Source of the DNA: Eudromia elegans
Lineage: Eukaryota > Chordata > Aves > Tinamiformes > Tinamidae
Length of the DNA: 64,000 nt
Direction of reading: 5' to 3'
Assembly (NCBI GenBank): GCA_003342815.1
Contig: PTEX01000196.1
Span: 916,217-980,216, forward strand
The position numbers were made by a program, and so were the translations under genes. Shown in pieces: positions 11,618 to 24,392 of the stretch. Position 1 is the stretch's first letter; every line of letters begins with the position of its first letter. Below the pieces are notes generated by a model. That model had not been told where the DNA came from, did not search any database, and saw nothing but the letters and a program-made list of their open reading frames with translations.

Positions 11618-13463
11618 CTGTTTTTCCCTGCTCAGGTTTTGGAACATAAAGGGTACAGAAGGTCTTTGTGAGGAGGTGGTAAAATAACTGTATGGGTTGA
11701 GAACAAACTGTAATGCCTGATATGGAATGCACTAAGGTTACTAAAGAGAGAGGTGATAAGATATACAATACCAGGGTTGCATTGATAACCCACTCTTGAA
11801 CTGTTTCCAAGGCCAAAGAATATTTGAAAAGTCCAAGTCTATCTATTTGTCAAAAAGAACTCAATTCAATATTTAAATTTCCTTTCCTCTAATTCAATAT
11901 ATTATTACACAAAAATAACATGTTTTAAATCTAGCCAGGTCTACATCAGTATACTTAGGAAAGTTCATATAAATTAACCCTAATAGTGACATTAACATTG
12001 ATCTCTCACACACACTGATTTACATAGATGTAAATATGGTCTTTCAAGAGCAAAGTAGCCTCAGTTCACTTAACCTAATTGCTGATCCATGAATGTCTGC
12101 ATCCTCAAGGATTAGTCTAGGATTACACTAGGTTTACCATGCTTAGGCGTGGAAGAACCCACATAATTACACAGTATATAAAGGGACGCTTCACTCCGAT
12201 TGCTAAGTATTTGTCCGTTTAAAGAAAAAGAGCATTCAAGTATATAGCAAAAAGCAATGACAAGCTAAGTGCTAGTGTACTGGTTCTTGTAATGTCTTCT
12301 CAGGGATATGAGTATTCCTTCTTTAATTCCACAGAACACTTAACCATGCCTTGGAGGACATTCTCATTAAAAAACAATGATGAGACAATCTCAAACTGTA
12401 ACTACTAAAGAAAGAAGAGAAAAGAAAATGAGAAGGAAGTGAAAACAATGAACAAAGGTTGCTTCTGTTTGCTCAACAATGAGACTTGCATGAGATTCAA
12501 AAGCACTTCTCCTTGACAAGTGGTGTACAATGTGACAGTTAGCCAGGCTAAGTAGTTAGCAGGGGACTAAGACTGCTGTTGTCTCATTACCCAGGGACTT
12601 CATAATGTTCTTATTGCTTGGGCCCACAACTGAACCACGGGGACCCTGAGGATCTACTGTTCTATCTTCCCTATATGGGGTCCAAAAACACTACATTCCT
12701 TAGGCTCTCTGGGATCTGTGGTATTTGTCTGTTAGTAGTTTCTGTTCACATGAAGATTTTAGTAAGTTGATAGGGTCAGTATGTTTGGCTAACCTGTTAA
12801 AATCTTAAATTACTTTGCCTTTTATACAGATGAGTTCTCAGTGACATACACTGCAATAGCGTCTCAATGTTCCAGTTAAATCCTGGGGGGTGAAAAATAA
12901 TTAGTTATTGAGCAGTGCTTTATCAAACATTTGCTTATCTGATTTTAATCCCTGAGCAAAGTGTTTGTGTTGTAGGAGAAGCACTATCCTGTGCAGGAGG
13001 TTTGCCTCCTCCTGTTGCTGCTTGCTTCCTTGCAGAAGATCAGAGGAACAGACACACTCTCACAAGTCATACTTTTGTTACTGGTTGTCTATTTTCAAGT
13101 AATAACCATGGTTACCTATGCAATGCCTTAAAATTCTCATGGCTCGTCTCAGTAACATCTGCCCATGAATAACAGCAGGATATGAGCACAGATACCGTTG
13201 GGTTGTTAGTGCTGTTGTTCTTGCAACATTCAGAGCAGGGCTAAAACCCAGTTTTTACACGAAAACTGTGAGGTTCTTTGTGGGAAAATTGCTTGAGAAA
13301 GGGAAAATTAGAGAAAAACTAGGGCCTAACAGAAGTTATGGTATTACAGAGGCTTGCTTGAGATGGTTAGTATGTAGAGATACTACTTCTCCACGATTTC
13401 CTCGGCAACAGTCTGCCCTCAGAGCACATACTAATAAGAGTAAACAAAGAATTAGAATACAAA

Positions 13464-13640
13464 CACCATGGCCACACTTTGTAGGCTTCCTTGTGAAGGT
13501 GGTAATCTGAAGGTGCTGTGCAGCTGATGAGTGAACAGAGGGTGGAGCAGAGTGAAGACACCATGGCCAAATTCTGTTATACTCTGCAGAAGTGGCAACC
13601 AGGTTGTACCATGCAGCTGATAAGCCACAAGGTACAATAA
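13464..13640 (+). repeat. Diverged tandem duplication, about 95-bp unit
   Basis: Copy 1 starts CACCATGGCCACACTTTGTA at 13464 and copy 2 starts CACCATGGCCAAATTCTGTT at 13559. The two share further blocks in order (GAAGGTGGTAATC/GAAGTGGCAACC, GCAGCTGATGAG/GCAGCTGATAAG) with substitutions and small indels. No wider array is seen. Confidence 0.65.
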
Positions 13641-14130
13641 GATATCTGGTGCTGGGCCAACAACAGTGGCACATCAGTCCCTTCCATGGACTTTACCCAA
13701 ACTTTTATCAATACACAACCCCATCCCAAAAGTTACCCACCTCCAAGGAATGACCATGAGCATGCTCTGATTTTTAATCAACTTGAGAGTCTTTTTAAAC
13801 CAATGAATACTGAAAGCGAGTATGCCTACACTCACTCAAGCTCCACCTAAATGTAAAAGAAAATATATAAAAGGTGAACTAAGAAGGGAAATAGTAGGAA
13901 GAGGGAAGACTCCGTCGTAACTTCTGGATTAATTGATGGGCTGAATCGCTTTCCTGTCTTTGGGTCAGGAGACTCCTTGAGGTTGAGAGCCCTACCCCAT
14001 CTTTTTGGGTGGTTGATTAAATGCATGTTTGTACACTAGGCACTAGCTAAGAATCCCACACTGTAGTAAAGAATTTCCTGTATGGATATCCAAAACCTGC
14101 TTTCTAAATGTTCCGTTTGAATAAATGACA

Positions 14131-14322
14131 CTTTGTGAATTTGATTCATTGTTTTGAAGACCATTTGACATACAGTCGACAAACTGTTCATGAATCCAGT
14201 ACTGCGAGAGTCAGGCCCATAGTTCACTCTTTGTGAATTTGATTCGCTGCTTTGAAGACAATTGGACCTACAGTCAAGAGACTGTGAATTCAGTACTGCC
14301 AGAGTTGGCCCTATAGTTACCA
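14131..14322 (+). repeat. Tandem duplication, about 98-bp unit
   Basis: Copy 1 begins CTTTGTGAATTTGATTCATT at 14131; copy 2 begins CTTTGTGAATTTGATTCGCT at 14229. Both continue through TTTTGAAGAC/TTTGAAGACA, ACAGTC, CAGTACTGC and GCCC(A/T)ATAGTT. Divergence is moderate, so the event is not recent. Confidence 0.8.
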
Positions 14323-17300
14323 CAGTACTTGGTATCCCTGTTAAGAGATGAGTCTAGTTGCCCCCTGTCCCTCTGACCTTTGAGGATCCACTGGAATGCA
14401 ACAGAATTCATCTCTTACCAAATTTGTCTCCCTCCTTCAAACCACAACAATTTTCTGAAACAGCCTAACCGTTTCACTTGGCAAAACCATCCTAAAATAA
14501 CTTCTTATTGTGTATAATACTATTTTAGCTTTTTTATTCTTATTTTAAACACCTTTTTAGTGTATTTCTAGACACTGGCTTAAATACTCCTCGGCAAAAA
14601 CACTGCTTTTTAAAAACATGTTTTCAGTATATTGATACATATACTTTCTATATTTGACAGGAAAAATATCTTATTTCTGACAGAAAGCTATCCAGCTTTT
14701 GATTAACAATATTTTATACTTAAATGGTTTTCAATGCCAATATCACTAAATGATCTTACAGAAATTATTCTAAAACATCTTGAAACAGTCATAATGATCT
14801 CAAGAAGTTACTTCTTGCAAATAAATTTCAAGCTTGTGTCATTTCAAAACACTTAAAGGTTGGTACAAAACATTTCCTAGAAGACCTCCTTCCTTCTCTA
14901 CTATGGAATATTTCCCCCTTCTTAATGAATCTCTAACTCTAACATCTAACATCAGTAATCGACCTTTCTGAAGAGATAACTATTTCAATAAAGGCTTAAA
15001 ATGAACAGTGCCTACAATCAAAATATGTAGCAACTTCCTCTACAATGATTGATGAGTAGCTCCTTCTACAAACTCTTTATGCAGAAAGGATTTACAACCT
15101 CTGTTATTCACACCAATTTAGCATGATCCAGTAAGCTACATAAAATACCACAATTAAGTAGACAAGGTAAATAACTATTTATCTATGTGTGTGTAAAAGC
15201 AGGTTTGGAAATACTGAAGAGGAATGCTTTCTTTTGACTGTTAGTTTATCTCCTAAATTAAAAGAAAATTTCCAAGGGAATTTTTAAAGTTACCTGGAGA
15301 TTTGACATGCAGATCCTCCCGCTTATCAACCAACTCCAATAGCTATTATTTTCCATCTCTTTCTGATACAAAACTTTTGAATACAAACAGGACAGCATCC
15401 CAATAAACAACTCAAGGGGAAATGAAGAAAAAAAAGAGCATCATCAATAGTTGTTCCTTACATCTCTAACACAGACAGGACTTGAATTGGTTCAGCAAAG
15501 GCACACAAGTTTCAAAGTATTAACTAAAATTCCTTAACTTTCTGGAGTATTTCTACACCAGTAAACCCTAACTCACCCCTCCAGGACCACCTGCATCCTT
15601 GTTTTTCTCCCACTTCCCTACAATCTCTGTAGTCACAAACAAGCTGCACCTCTTCTGCAGCCCTCCAGAAAACCACCCCGCTGACTAAAATCATGTGTGG
15701 AAACCTTAGTGTTTAGTTTTGGAGACTTGAACTACTAGATAATAGTGCATATCAGTTGAATAGCTTTTTTCTGCAGCGCTCAATGGGGTGCTCTGGACAA
15801 GAAATCCTGTTGCATTTCTCAGGAGAGCTTGGAGTGTGTAGGTGGTAACTGTTCATTTTCAGCAGCAGTCATTTGTGTGTTTTACTCACCAGAATAGTCT
15901 TACTGGCCTGCAGGGAGCAAGCTGTATAAACAGATGCTCAGAAAAATAGAGGAATGTTGTACCCCACTTTTTATTTCTGTTTAAGTCATTTATTTAATTA
16001 TAGTGCAACTTATAATAAGAGTGATTTCTTAATGGAACATGTTGTTTCAGAAAAGTAGGAATAGTTTAGAGGTACTTCTTCAAATATCTACCATTAGGGA
16101 AAATCATTGGTAATTTTATAATTTTATCTACATCTACAGTGATGAAGCAAAAAGTTCTCTCAAAAATTAAAGAGAGGGGTTTTTTTTAAAAAAAAAAGTA
16201 AATTTCTTTTAGGAAAGCAAATATCGGAGAATACTAGTTCACTGTGAAATCATGAGTTTAAATGCCTTATAAGCTTAAAAACAAAAAAAAAAAAAACCAC
16301 AACAAAAAAGGAAAACAAAACAATAATAAAAAGAACTCTGCTCTCCTGCTTATAAGCTTTATAATTAAAGGCTTTAAAAAAAAATGGAATGGGCAAGATA
16401 AATTCAAAATTGTTTTTAACAGTAATTTAAAAAATTGTAGACTCTCTTCTGGCCTCAAATTAGGTCACAATAAATGGCCCCAAGTAAGCATTTTTTTGGT
16501 GAATTTCTTTGCCTGAAATTAGCATCTCTTGTTACATGGCAGTCTGTTCTACTTCTCACATGTAAAAAATAGGTTAAATCAAATTCTTGTAGTGGAGGCT
16601 CAAGAAATTGGCATCAATTCAATATTTAATTTCCATCTATGTCTTGTCTGCAATTTGATTTACAGAGTAGCATGTGAGAAACTCTCTGTTTAAACACCAA
16701 ATCAGCCCTATCCTTGTCCATGCATAGGTTCAAACAGTTATGTTCACATCTGATGGAGTGAGAAAAATCTACAAACAATGAAATATGTTGACAGCTCCAT
16801 ACAAAGCGTATGTTTGAAGCTGAAATCCAACTTTAAATTATTTGGTTCAGTTACAGTTCTCAGCCCTACAAATCAGACAAGGCATAAGAATATGATATAG
16901 GAAGCCTACTTCTGTAACCCTAACCTTAGGAAAGAACTTTCCCTACTATATTAGAATCCACAGAAAATAACTGAGCACATTGCAGAGCATCATGGAAGAG
17001 AAATGTTGGAGATTCTGCACATTAAGGCTGGTGAGTGGTCCTCGGGCTTCATCGTGAGCTTGGCTGAGATCAGTACCAGTAAAGACAATGTCTGTGCTGT
17101 TCTGGAATGGCTCCTGAACTATACACTGGCTATTTGTTTCTCATGCAGCGCAGAAATTACCTTAGTTCAGATATTTTTCTTTCCTGATGCTTAAATCCTG
17201 CTTCGTTGCTTGGTTCATTCTATAACAATTTTGGCTGCAAAACTGCTGGGTTTTTTTGGATATTGCATTTGCCTTAGATTGCTTGTTTCTATTTAATACA

Positions 17301-17844
17301 CACAAACTTATTTTCCTGCTGTTTGACAATCTCTTCAAAAACTTCACAAAGTAACACACAAAAAAGCCTCTCTTCTTCCTCTGAATGACACAAAAATCAC
17401 ATCTTTGAGGTCAAGATTTACCCACATGGCAATATTCAGTTGTTCTACAGAAAACGTAAGAGAAGAAGTCAAGCTACAGAAAAAAGTGAAGGGTTTTTGC
17501 AAAGGACTGACTTTCATCAGATTATGAAAATTCTATTAGACTACTTTTTTTTGGACATTGTCCATATTTTTTGTTTTTAGTCATTATCCTTTATGCATAG
17601 CTCTCTGCACTGGAGATAATTAAACTTACTTGAGAAAGGCAAATTTCTTGTTTCTTCCTGCACATGCACAAATACACTCACAGGGTTGGCATGAGTAGCA
17701 GCCTTTTCTTGTACCTCCATTTTTCTTGGTGCTGCCAGCAATATAGAAATAAACAGGAGGATACAAGCCATCAACACGTGGCTCCGGGGCTGGTGTCATC
17801 ACCTCAACTTTGGCTTCTTTGGCAATAGGAATACTTAACACAGC

Positions 17845-20398
17845 ACCGGGCATGACGGCACATAACGGAATCCAAAGGGGGAAGAGGGTCCTGGGTCATG
17901 AAATAGCAGGGCTCATCAAGTGGGCTTTAAACTAGATTTGAGGGGGAGGCGGGCATTGTCAGCGAAATGGTAATAAGGCAGGCAGTGGCCTGTCGTGCCA
18001 CTCACGGGAACCTAACTCCAAAACCTGTAAAGGATGCCCAAGGCCTGAAGAGGCTAAATGGCAAAATATGGCGACCTCTAAAGGCACACAGTGTCAAGTT
18101 GCAGGTGCTCCAGCTAGAATGAGAGGCATGTTGGGTGTCCATATCAAATGCCTCTATGTAAACACACGCAGTATGGGGAATAAACAAGGGGAATTCGAGA
18201 TGCCTATGTGATTGCAGGGCCATGATCTCATCAACATCAACCACCCTGGCATCTGCTAGGATGATCACTCAGCTGGGAGCAGACAGTCCAGGAGGTTCCT
18301 ACAGAGCATTGCAGATAACTTCCTGATGCAGGTGGTTGAAGAGCCGACAAGGGCAGGGGCGCTGCTAGACCTGATACTAACCAACAGAGATGGTCTAGTA
18401 GGAAATGCAAGGGTCGGGTGTAGTCTTGGCTGCAGGGATGATGAGATGTTGGAATTCATGATCCTGCGTGGAGGGAGCTAGGCAAGAAGTAGGATTGCTG
18501 CCCTGGACTTCAAGAGAGCCAATTTTGACCTCCTCAGGGAGCTCCTTGGAGAAACCCCCTGGGCCAAGGTCTGAGAAGGAAAGGAGGTCCAGGAGAGCTG
18601 GCACCTCATTCAAGCACCACTTTCTGCAAGCTCAGGCTTGGTGCATTCCTCCTAGAAAGAAGTTGAGCAGGACTGCATGGATGGGCAAAGAGCTACTGGG
18701 CAAACTTAATGTGAAGAAAAGAACATATATAAGGTGGAAGAAGGGCTAGGCCGCATGGGAACAATATAGGAACATTGTCAGGGAATGCAGGGATGCGATG
18801 AGGAAGGCCAAGGCCTGCTTGGAATTAGAACTAGTGAGAGATGTCAGGGATAACAGGAAGGGCTTATATAAATACACCAGCAGCAAGAGTAGGGAAAATG
18901 TTAGTGCTGAGGAATGCTGAGGAAACTGGCGGAGGTTATTGCTGAGCCGCTCCCTATCATCTTTGAGAGGTGGTGGAGAGCGAGGGAGGTGCTGGAGGAC
19001 TGGAAGAGAGCTAACATCACTCCAGTCTTCAAAAAGGGTGAGAGAGAGGAGCTGGGAAACTACAGGCCCATCAGCCTCACCTCCGTCCCTGGAAAGGTGC
19101 CGGAGCAGCTCGTCCTAGAGATCATCTCTAGGCCTATCAAGGAGAAGGTGATCAGTAGTAGTCAGCATGAATTCACGAGGGGGAAGTCATGTTTGACGAA
19201 CCAGATAGCCTTTTACTATGGGGAGACTGGATGAATGGATGAGGGGAAAGCCGTGGATATTGTCTACCTTGACTTCAGCAAGGCTTTCGACACAGTCTCC
19301 CACAACGTCCTTATAAGTAAGCTCCGGATATGTGGATTAGATGAGTGGACAGTGAGGTGGATTGAGAACTGGCTGAGTGGTAGAACTCAAGAGGGTCGTG
19401 ATAAACGAGGACGAGTCTAGTTGGAGGCCTGTGACCAGCAGAGTCTCCCAGGGGTCAGTGCTGGGCCCAGTGCTGTTCAACTTGTTCATCAACAACTTGG
19501 ACGAGGGCACAGAGTGCACCCTGAGCAAGTTTGCTGATGACACCAAACTGGGTGGAGTGGCCGACATTCCAGAGGGCTGTGCTGCCATTCAGAGGGACTT
19601 GGACAGGTTGGAGAGTTGGGTGGAGAGGAACCTCATGAGGTTCAACAAGGATAAGGGCAGGGTCCTGCACTTGAGAAGGAGTAACTCCAGGCACCAGTAC
19701 AGATTAGGTGCCGACCTGCTGGAAAGCAGCTCTGCGGAGAGGGACTTGGGAGTTCTGGTTGACAACAAGTTAACCATGAGGCAGCAATGTACCCTCATGG
19801 CCAAGAAGGCTAATGGGATCCTGGGCTGCCTGAGGAGGAGTGTTGCCAGTAGGTAGAGGGAGGTGATCCTGTGCCTCTCCTCAGCCCTGGTGAGGCCGCA
19901 CCTGGAGTAGTGTGTGCAGTTCTGGGCTCCCCAGTACAGGAGGGACGTTGAGCTCCTCGAGAGGGTTCAGCGACGAGTGATCAAGATGATCAAGGGACTG
20001 GAGCACCTACTATATGAGGAGAGGTTAAATGATCTGGGCCCATTTAGCTTAGAGAAGGATGAGATGGGGATCTAATCAACATGTACAAATTCCTGAGGTG
20101 TGATTGTAGGGAGGAAGGGGCTGAACTGTTTTCCATAGCGGCTGGTGAAAGGACAAGGGGCAGGGGTTTTAAGATGAGGCATAGGAGGTTTCATCACCAG
20201 GTGAGGAGGAACTTTACTGTGAGAGTGATGGAGCCCTGGAACAGGCTGCCCAGAGAGATTGTGGAGTCTCGTTCTCTGGAGATCTTCCAAATCCGCCTGG
20301 ATGCCACCCTGTGCTCTAGGTGTCCCTGCTGGAGAAAGGGGTTGGACTAGATGATCTCTAGAGGTCCCTTCCAACCCTAAGGATTCTGTGATTCTGTG
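17845..20398 (+). mobile_element. CR1 LINE, 5'-truncated within ORF1, long ORF2 remnant
   Basis: The element opens with the last residues of ORF1 (GKRVLGHEIAGLIKWALN and stop, near 17875-17935), an inter-ORF spacer, and the endonuclease start (KCLYVNTRSMGNKQGEFE, near 18149-18205) with many stops. A jump near 18900-18925 skips roughly 0.2-0.3 kb of linker (from SKSRENV to RKLAEVIAEPL). The RT is comparatively well preserved: ITPVFKKGEREELGNYRPIS, KGSCLTN-like block, [46 protein letters not shown] (near 19529) and [20 protein letters not shown]. The 3' end is intact, with ATTCTGTG octamers at about 20382-20398. Confidence 0.93.
18914..19856 (+). pseudogene. CR1 reverse transcriptase remnant (best preserved in the window)
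   Basis: The RT domain of the element at 17845-20398 is readable as three open pieces, 18914-19234, 19235-19420 and 19377-19856. The first two are separated only by a TGA in the same frame (TG-W-MDEGKA context), and the third is in a shifted frame. All main RT blocks, including FADD, are present. Late codons ending CLRRSVASR are followed by TAG. RT copies the element's RNA at the nicked target. The stop plus frameshift make this copy non-functional. Confidence 0.85.
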
Positions 20399-20939
20399 AA
20401 AGGGTGATGGAGCAGCTCACCCTAGAGACTATCTCTAGGCATATCAAGGAAAAGAAGGTGATCAGGAGTAGTCAGCATGATTCACCAAGGGGAAGTCATG
20501 TTTGACTAGCTTGATACCCTTCTACGATGGGCTGACTGGATGGATGAAAGGATGGATGATGGGAGAGCTGTGGATGATGTCTATCTGGACTTCAGCAAGG
20601 CTTTCAACATCATCTCCCATAACATCCTTATAGGAAAGCTCCAGAAGTGTGAATTGGATAAGTGGACAGTGAGGTGAATTGAGAACTAGCGAGATGGTAG
20701 AGCTCGGAGGGTGGTGATAAATGGAGCTGAGTCTAGCTGGAGGCCCATGGCCAGTGGTGTACCCCAGGGGTCAGTGCTGCCCAGAGAGGTTGTGGAGTCT
20801 CCTTCTCTGGAGATCTTCCAAACCTGCCTGGATGCCACCATGTGCCACCTGCTCTGTGTATCCCTGCTAGAGCAGGGAATTTTAACTAGATGATCTCTAG
20901 CGATCCCTTCCAATCTTAACCATTCCGTGATTCTGTAAT
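20399..20939 (+). mobile_element. CR1 LINE fragment joined head-to-tail to the preceding CR1, internally deleted
   Basis: This starts right after the tail octamers of the upstream element with an RT segment ([20 protein letters not shown]), runs through DFSKAF and [16 protein letters not shown], then jumps at about 20779-20780 to PREVVESPSLEIFQTCLDAT near the ORF2 C terminus, and ends with the CR1 tail (ATTCCGTG ATTCTGTA, to about 20938). The jump keeps the reading frame, so 20711-20893 is open across the junction. It removes most of the RT palm and thumb, including the FADD box. Confidence 0.9.
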
Positions 20940-22695
20940 TTGTAGAGAATTCATTATAAACTGCATTTGTCAATTTAATAAAAGGAAAAGTTAACAAAGT
21001 TTCCCCAAGCAAGCTGAATTATTTAAATAAAAAGTACATCTGAAAAAGAACAGAAAATTCTCTATTCTTTAACATGCATCCTGATAACCTCATTTAAAAG
21101 TAGTGGGCAGGAGATCTCATTAAGCTGATTTCGAGACTTGCACGTAAAATGTGCAACACTGTAGCAGCACAGCTATTTGTTTTGCATCATTGTAATACTT
21201 TCCAAGACCTTGCATTCACTTCCATGAACCATGCATCCCTTTTATTCTTCTGATAATGCTTCTGGAAATCTTTGCTTTTCACAGCTCCATGAAACATATG
21301 CAATTTAACCCTCTTTTTCCATGGAAATATGGAAAGTCTGTCTTCTGATAACATATCCCAGAGGCATAACTGTATATTTTATTATTCCTTGCTGTCTACA
21401 GGATCTCTTGCCATGGAGCAAATATATCTTTCCCAAGTCTTTGATTCCTTTCCAATAGCTATATGTTTTTCCACTTTAATGCATCTTCCTTTGTTTTTTT
21501 GGTAGAAGAGAAAGAAAAAAGCTGCAAGAATAATTTATTTTTCACATGCAAAAGTTAAAGAGTGAATATTTTCTCTCTTTTGAGGCGGATATTTAGAAGC
21601 CTGAAACACATGACTTTTTCTTGGTGATTTTTTTTTTCTTGTCCTTTTTTGGAGGGGCAAAGAGTGGAAAAATTGTTTACTTTACTAATTACATACCTAC
21701 ATTTTCTAGCCTGTCCTTTCTGAAAAAGAATATTCTGACATTTGCAGATGTCTACTGGGAGAAAAAGGAAGATTGTAATAGAAAAAAAAAAGTTATGAGT
21801 GCAGTGTATTTTCCATTTTCCACTGTATAGCTTTGTGATTAGCAGCTCTAGAAATTCAGAACTAATGAGGATTGTTTTGGTTTGTTTTAATAATACTGTT
21901 TTGTGTAATGCTTGGTACAGCCAGGTCAATTCTTGAATAGGAGTGTCTTAGCTCTGTCTAGCATTGCACTGAACTGCCGTTACAGAGGATGAAGGTGAAG
22001 CTATATTTCCAATTCCCTCAATAGGTAGGGAACACATCTTACTTATTAAGAGTTACCAAAGACTATTCTTACTGCTAACTATACAGCATGAGCTCCATGG
22101 TGTGGTACGCTTACAGTTCATTCAGAATATGAGAGTTAAAAGACAAGGAGAATACATTCAACTCTAACCATTACCAGTGTGCATGAGGCCATTTGCTGGA
22201 TGGTCTGTCACTTAGCAAGAAGCAGACCCCAATCAACAACCTCTGAGGAGGAATGCTGATGTGATGGGCACTGATGTATATTTTCCCAAGTTTACCGCAC
22301 AGTTTCTTCCTACATGTCCATGCTATTACACTGCAAAACAAAGTACTAGAAATTATCTAATTTTCAGAAAAGCATAAATGTGTCGTTAGAATGCAACATA
22401 AATATTCCTATTCACCAAGAATATAATCTAGTACATGTAATGATCACCCATTCAAAAAAAGTTTCCTGCTCTCTGCATTACTATTCTAAGCTATTTACTG
22501 ATTCACTATTATCTTCTGAGAAGATTATTCAGTCCCTTCAGTGGGCCCATTCTCTGCCAGCACCCAAACAACAAACCTGTACTGTACTGCACTGCATGCT
22601 TTTTATACTCAAACCTCTGATTGCATTTGCATGTCACCATATTTGTATTAAACATTCTCTTTTTAAAGATATTTCATGGGCTACATAAATCCTAC

Positions 22696-22814
22696 CTAAC
22701 ATTGTCATGTCTTTGAATGTAAATCTTGTGGAAAATCCTTTCAGGAGGTTTCAGGAAATCTTCCTTCATTTCCATTGCAACATTCCTGGGCAAAAGACTC
22801 ATCAAGAGACGTTC
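22696..22814 (-). CDS. ADCY1: ADCY1 coding exon (exon 3 by analogy), start of C1a
   Basis: This minus-strand exon of 119 bp encodes 39 codons plus two bases: [20 protein letters not shown], then [19 protein letters not shown], then AG of a split Ser codon completed by the exon at 4909-5020. It covers the helical lead-in and first strand of the cytosolic cyclase domain C1a; the [17 protein letters not shown] order across the splice is typical of class III cyclases of the ADCY1 type. The acceptor is a T-rich stretch ending CTTTTAG and the donor is GTAGGA, a weaker match than the other two donors. No stop or frameshift is seen. A long pyrimidine run in the transcript lies about 210 bases upstream of its acceptor (plus-strand 23025-23107). 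Confidence 0.95.
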
Positions 22815-23024
22815 CTAAAAGAAAATGTAAATAACATCAGTTTTGTGGCATAGCATTCCCCACTCTTCAACAATTTTGAGCCAGTAAAATAGACAAGCTT
22901 CCCCTAATCTAGCCTTCCTCCTGAGAACTTAAACTTAAGGAACTTAAAAGTTCCATAAACAACACGAACAGCTTCCCTCAAATCTCTGCAGCCTGTTTGG
23001 GTGTCTTTTTTAATTCCTCTACAC

Positions 23025-23059
23025 AAGAGAGAAAGAGAGGGAAAAAAGAAGGGGAGAGG

Positions 23060-23099
<40 letters not shown>

Positions 23100-23107
23100 A
23101 GAAAAGG
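23025..23107 (+). repeat. 83-base uninterrupted purine run with (GA)n core
   Basis: Only A and G occur across this interval, with a (GA)n core at about 23061-23099. In the ADCY1 transcript it is an 83-nt pyrimidine run rich in CUCUCU, located about 210 bases upstream of the exon 3 acceptor. Confidence 0.9.
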
Positions 23108-24392
23108 CCTCTAGCATTTTGAATCTGGTCAGTACTAACTATAAAAGCTCAGGTAGTTATTCTGCATAGTCGGGACCATTCACAGGTACCTGGAGAGCTC
23201 CTAATGAGCACTGTACTAGCATGCCTACTAGCGCTCTGTTCTCACACAGAAACCACTTGCCTATTTTTGTTCCTGTGTGCAATTCCAAGTACATCATTTG
23301 GCTTTGCTAGCCTCCGTCACTGCAGCAGACTGGAGGAGCTCACATTATGGTGTCTGATAAGGTGCCAAAGCAATGGTAGTGAGGAGACATCAGAGGAATA
23401 CAGATCTTGTCCAGGCTACATTCTCCTCTTATTTGAATGACAGTAAATAAATAAATATCAACAATTAATAGAAGAGAGGTATTGCATGGACAAACTCTCT
23501 GTATTACTTACATGCACATGCTCGTTGGCCTCAAAGGCAAAATCATGCTAGACTACTCATATGGCTTCTTGTTTTACATTTCTGGTTTGCACATTTGACA
23601 CATTGAATATTTACCTCACAGATAAGTAAGTTAAATTTTAAGGAAATGTACTTATTTCACATTAAATTGCCTTAATATACCAGAGCAGTACACTTAGACT
23701 CAAGGTTGAATGTCATTCACTTTCATTAAATCTCTTTCATACTGTTCTCACACACCTACTATGAACATGGCAAAGAATATAATGGAATTAAATATTTGTG
23801 GACAGCTTATGTATAAATGCATTTCAAGTAAACCAAGTAGTCTCAGATCTCAATGGGAAATGGGAAATTACTAAAGTTTTTATATTAATTTAATTAAATA
23901 TAAGCCTATTTATCTCTGCAATAGAAATATATCATGTTGATTAAAGGCTAAAGGAATAATTTTGTCAAAAGTGGAACTTACGAAGGTCTTCTTCCCATGT
24001 ACTTGTTATCTTGCAGTTGATTAACAGTTTTAGCTCAGTTATATTGAATCTGTAGCATGAGCTGACCCCTTATTAGGCAACAGAGAATTCACACAAGAGA
24101 GAGAAGTTTTTCCCGAGGATTAAATTCTCTGGTGCTTAAAATGGTATAAACTCCAGATGATTTTGGAATTTCAGAAGTATTGTCCTGGATGTCAATTCTC
24201 TGATGGCTGATAAGAACTAAATACTTGATGTAGTTTCTTTCAGTGACAGTATTAAAGATCTTTGCCTTTCTGCTGGGACGAGCATGTAAATTCCAAAGCT
24301 GTTACAGGGAGGGAGAGCTGTTTCAGCTGCTTTTTCCTAGAAAGCCAGGCTAACATATACAGAGAGCAATCAAACAAATATTATATGGACAG

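Larger units (their letters stand above)
5021..22695 (-). other. ADCY1: ADCY1 intron 3 (complete, 17.7 kb)
   Basis: The intron is bounded by donor GTAGGA at 22695 and acceptor TTTTAG at 5021. It carries three CR1 insertions on the plus strand (about 6082-9480, 17845-20398, 20399-20939), antisense to ADCY1. The stretches 5021-6080, 9481-13460, 14325-17840 and 20940-22695 hold no gene that I can support; they are AT-rich intronic sequence with short homopolymers and a small (TA)n patch near 10964. Two diverged tandem duplications lie at 13464-13640 and 14131-14322. Confidence 0.85.
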
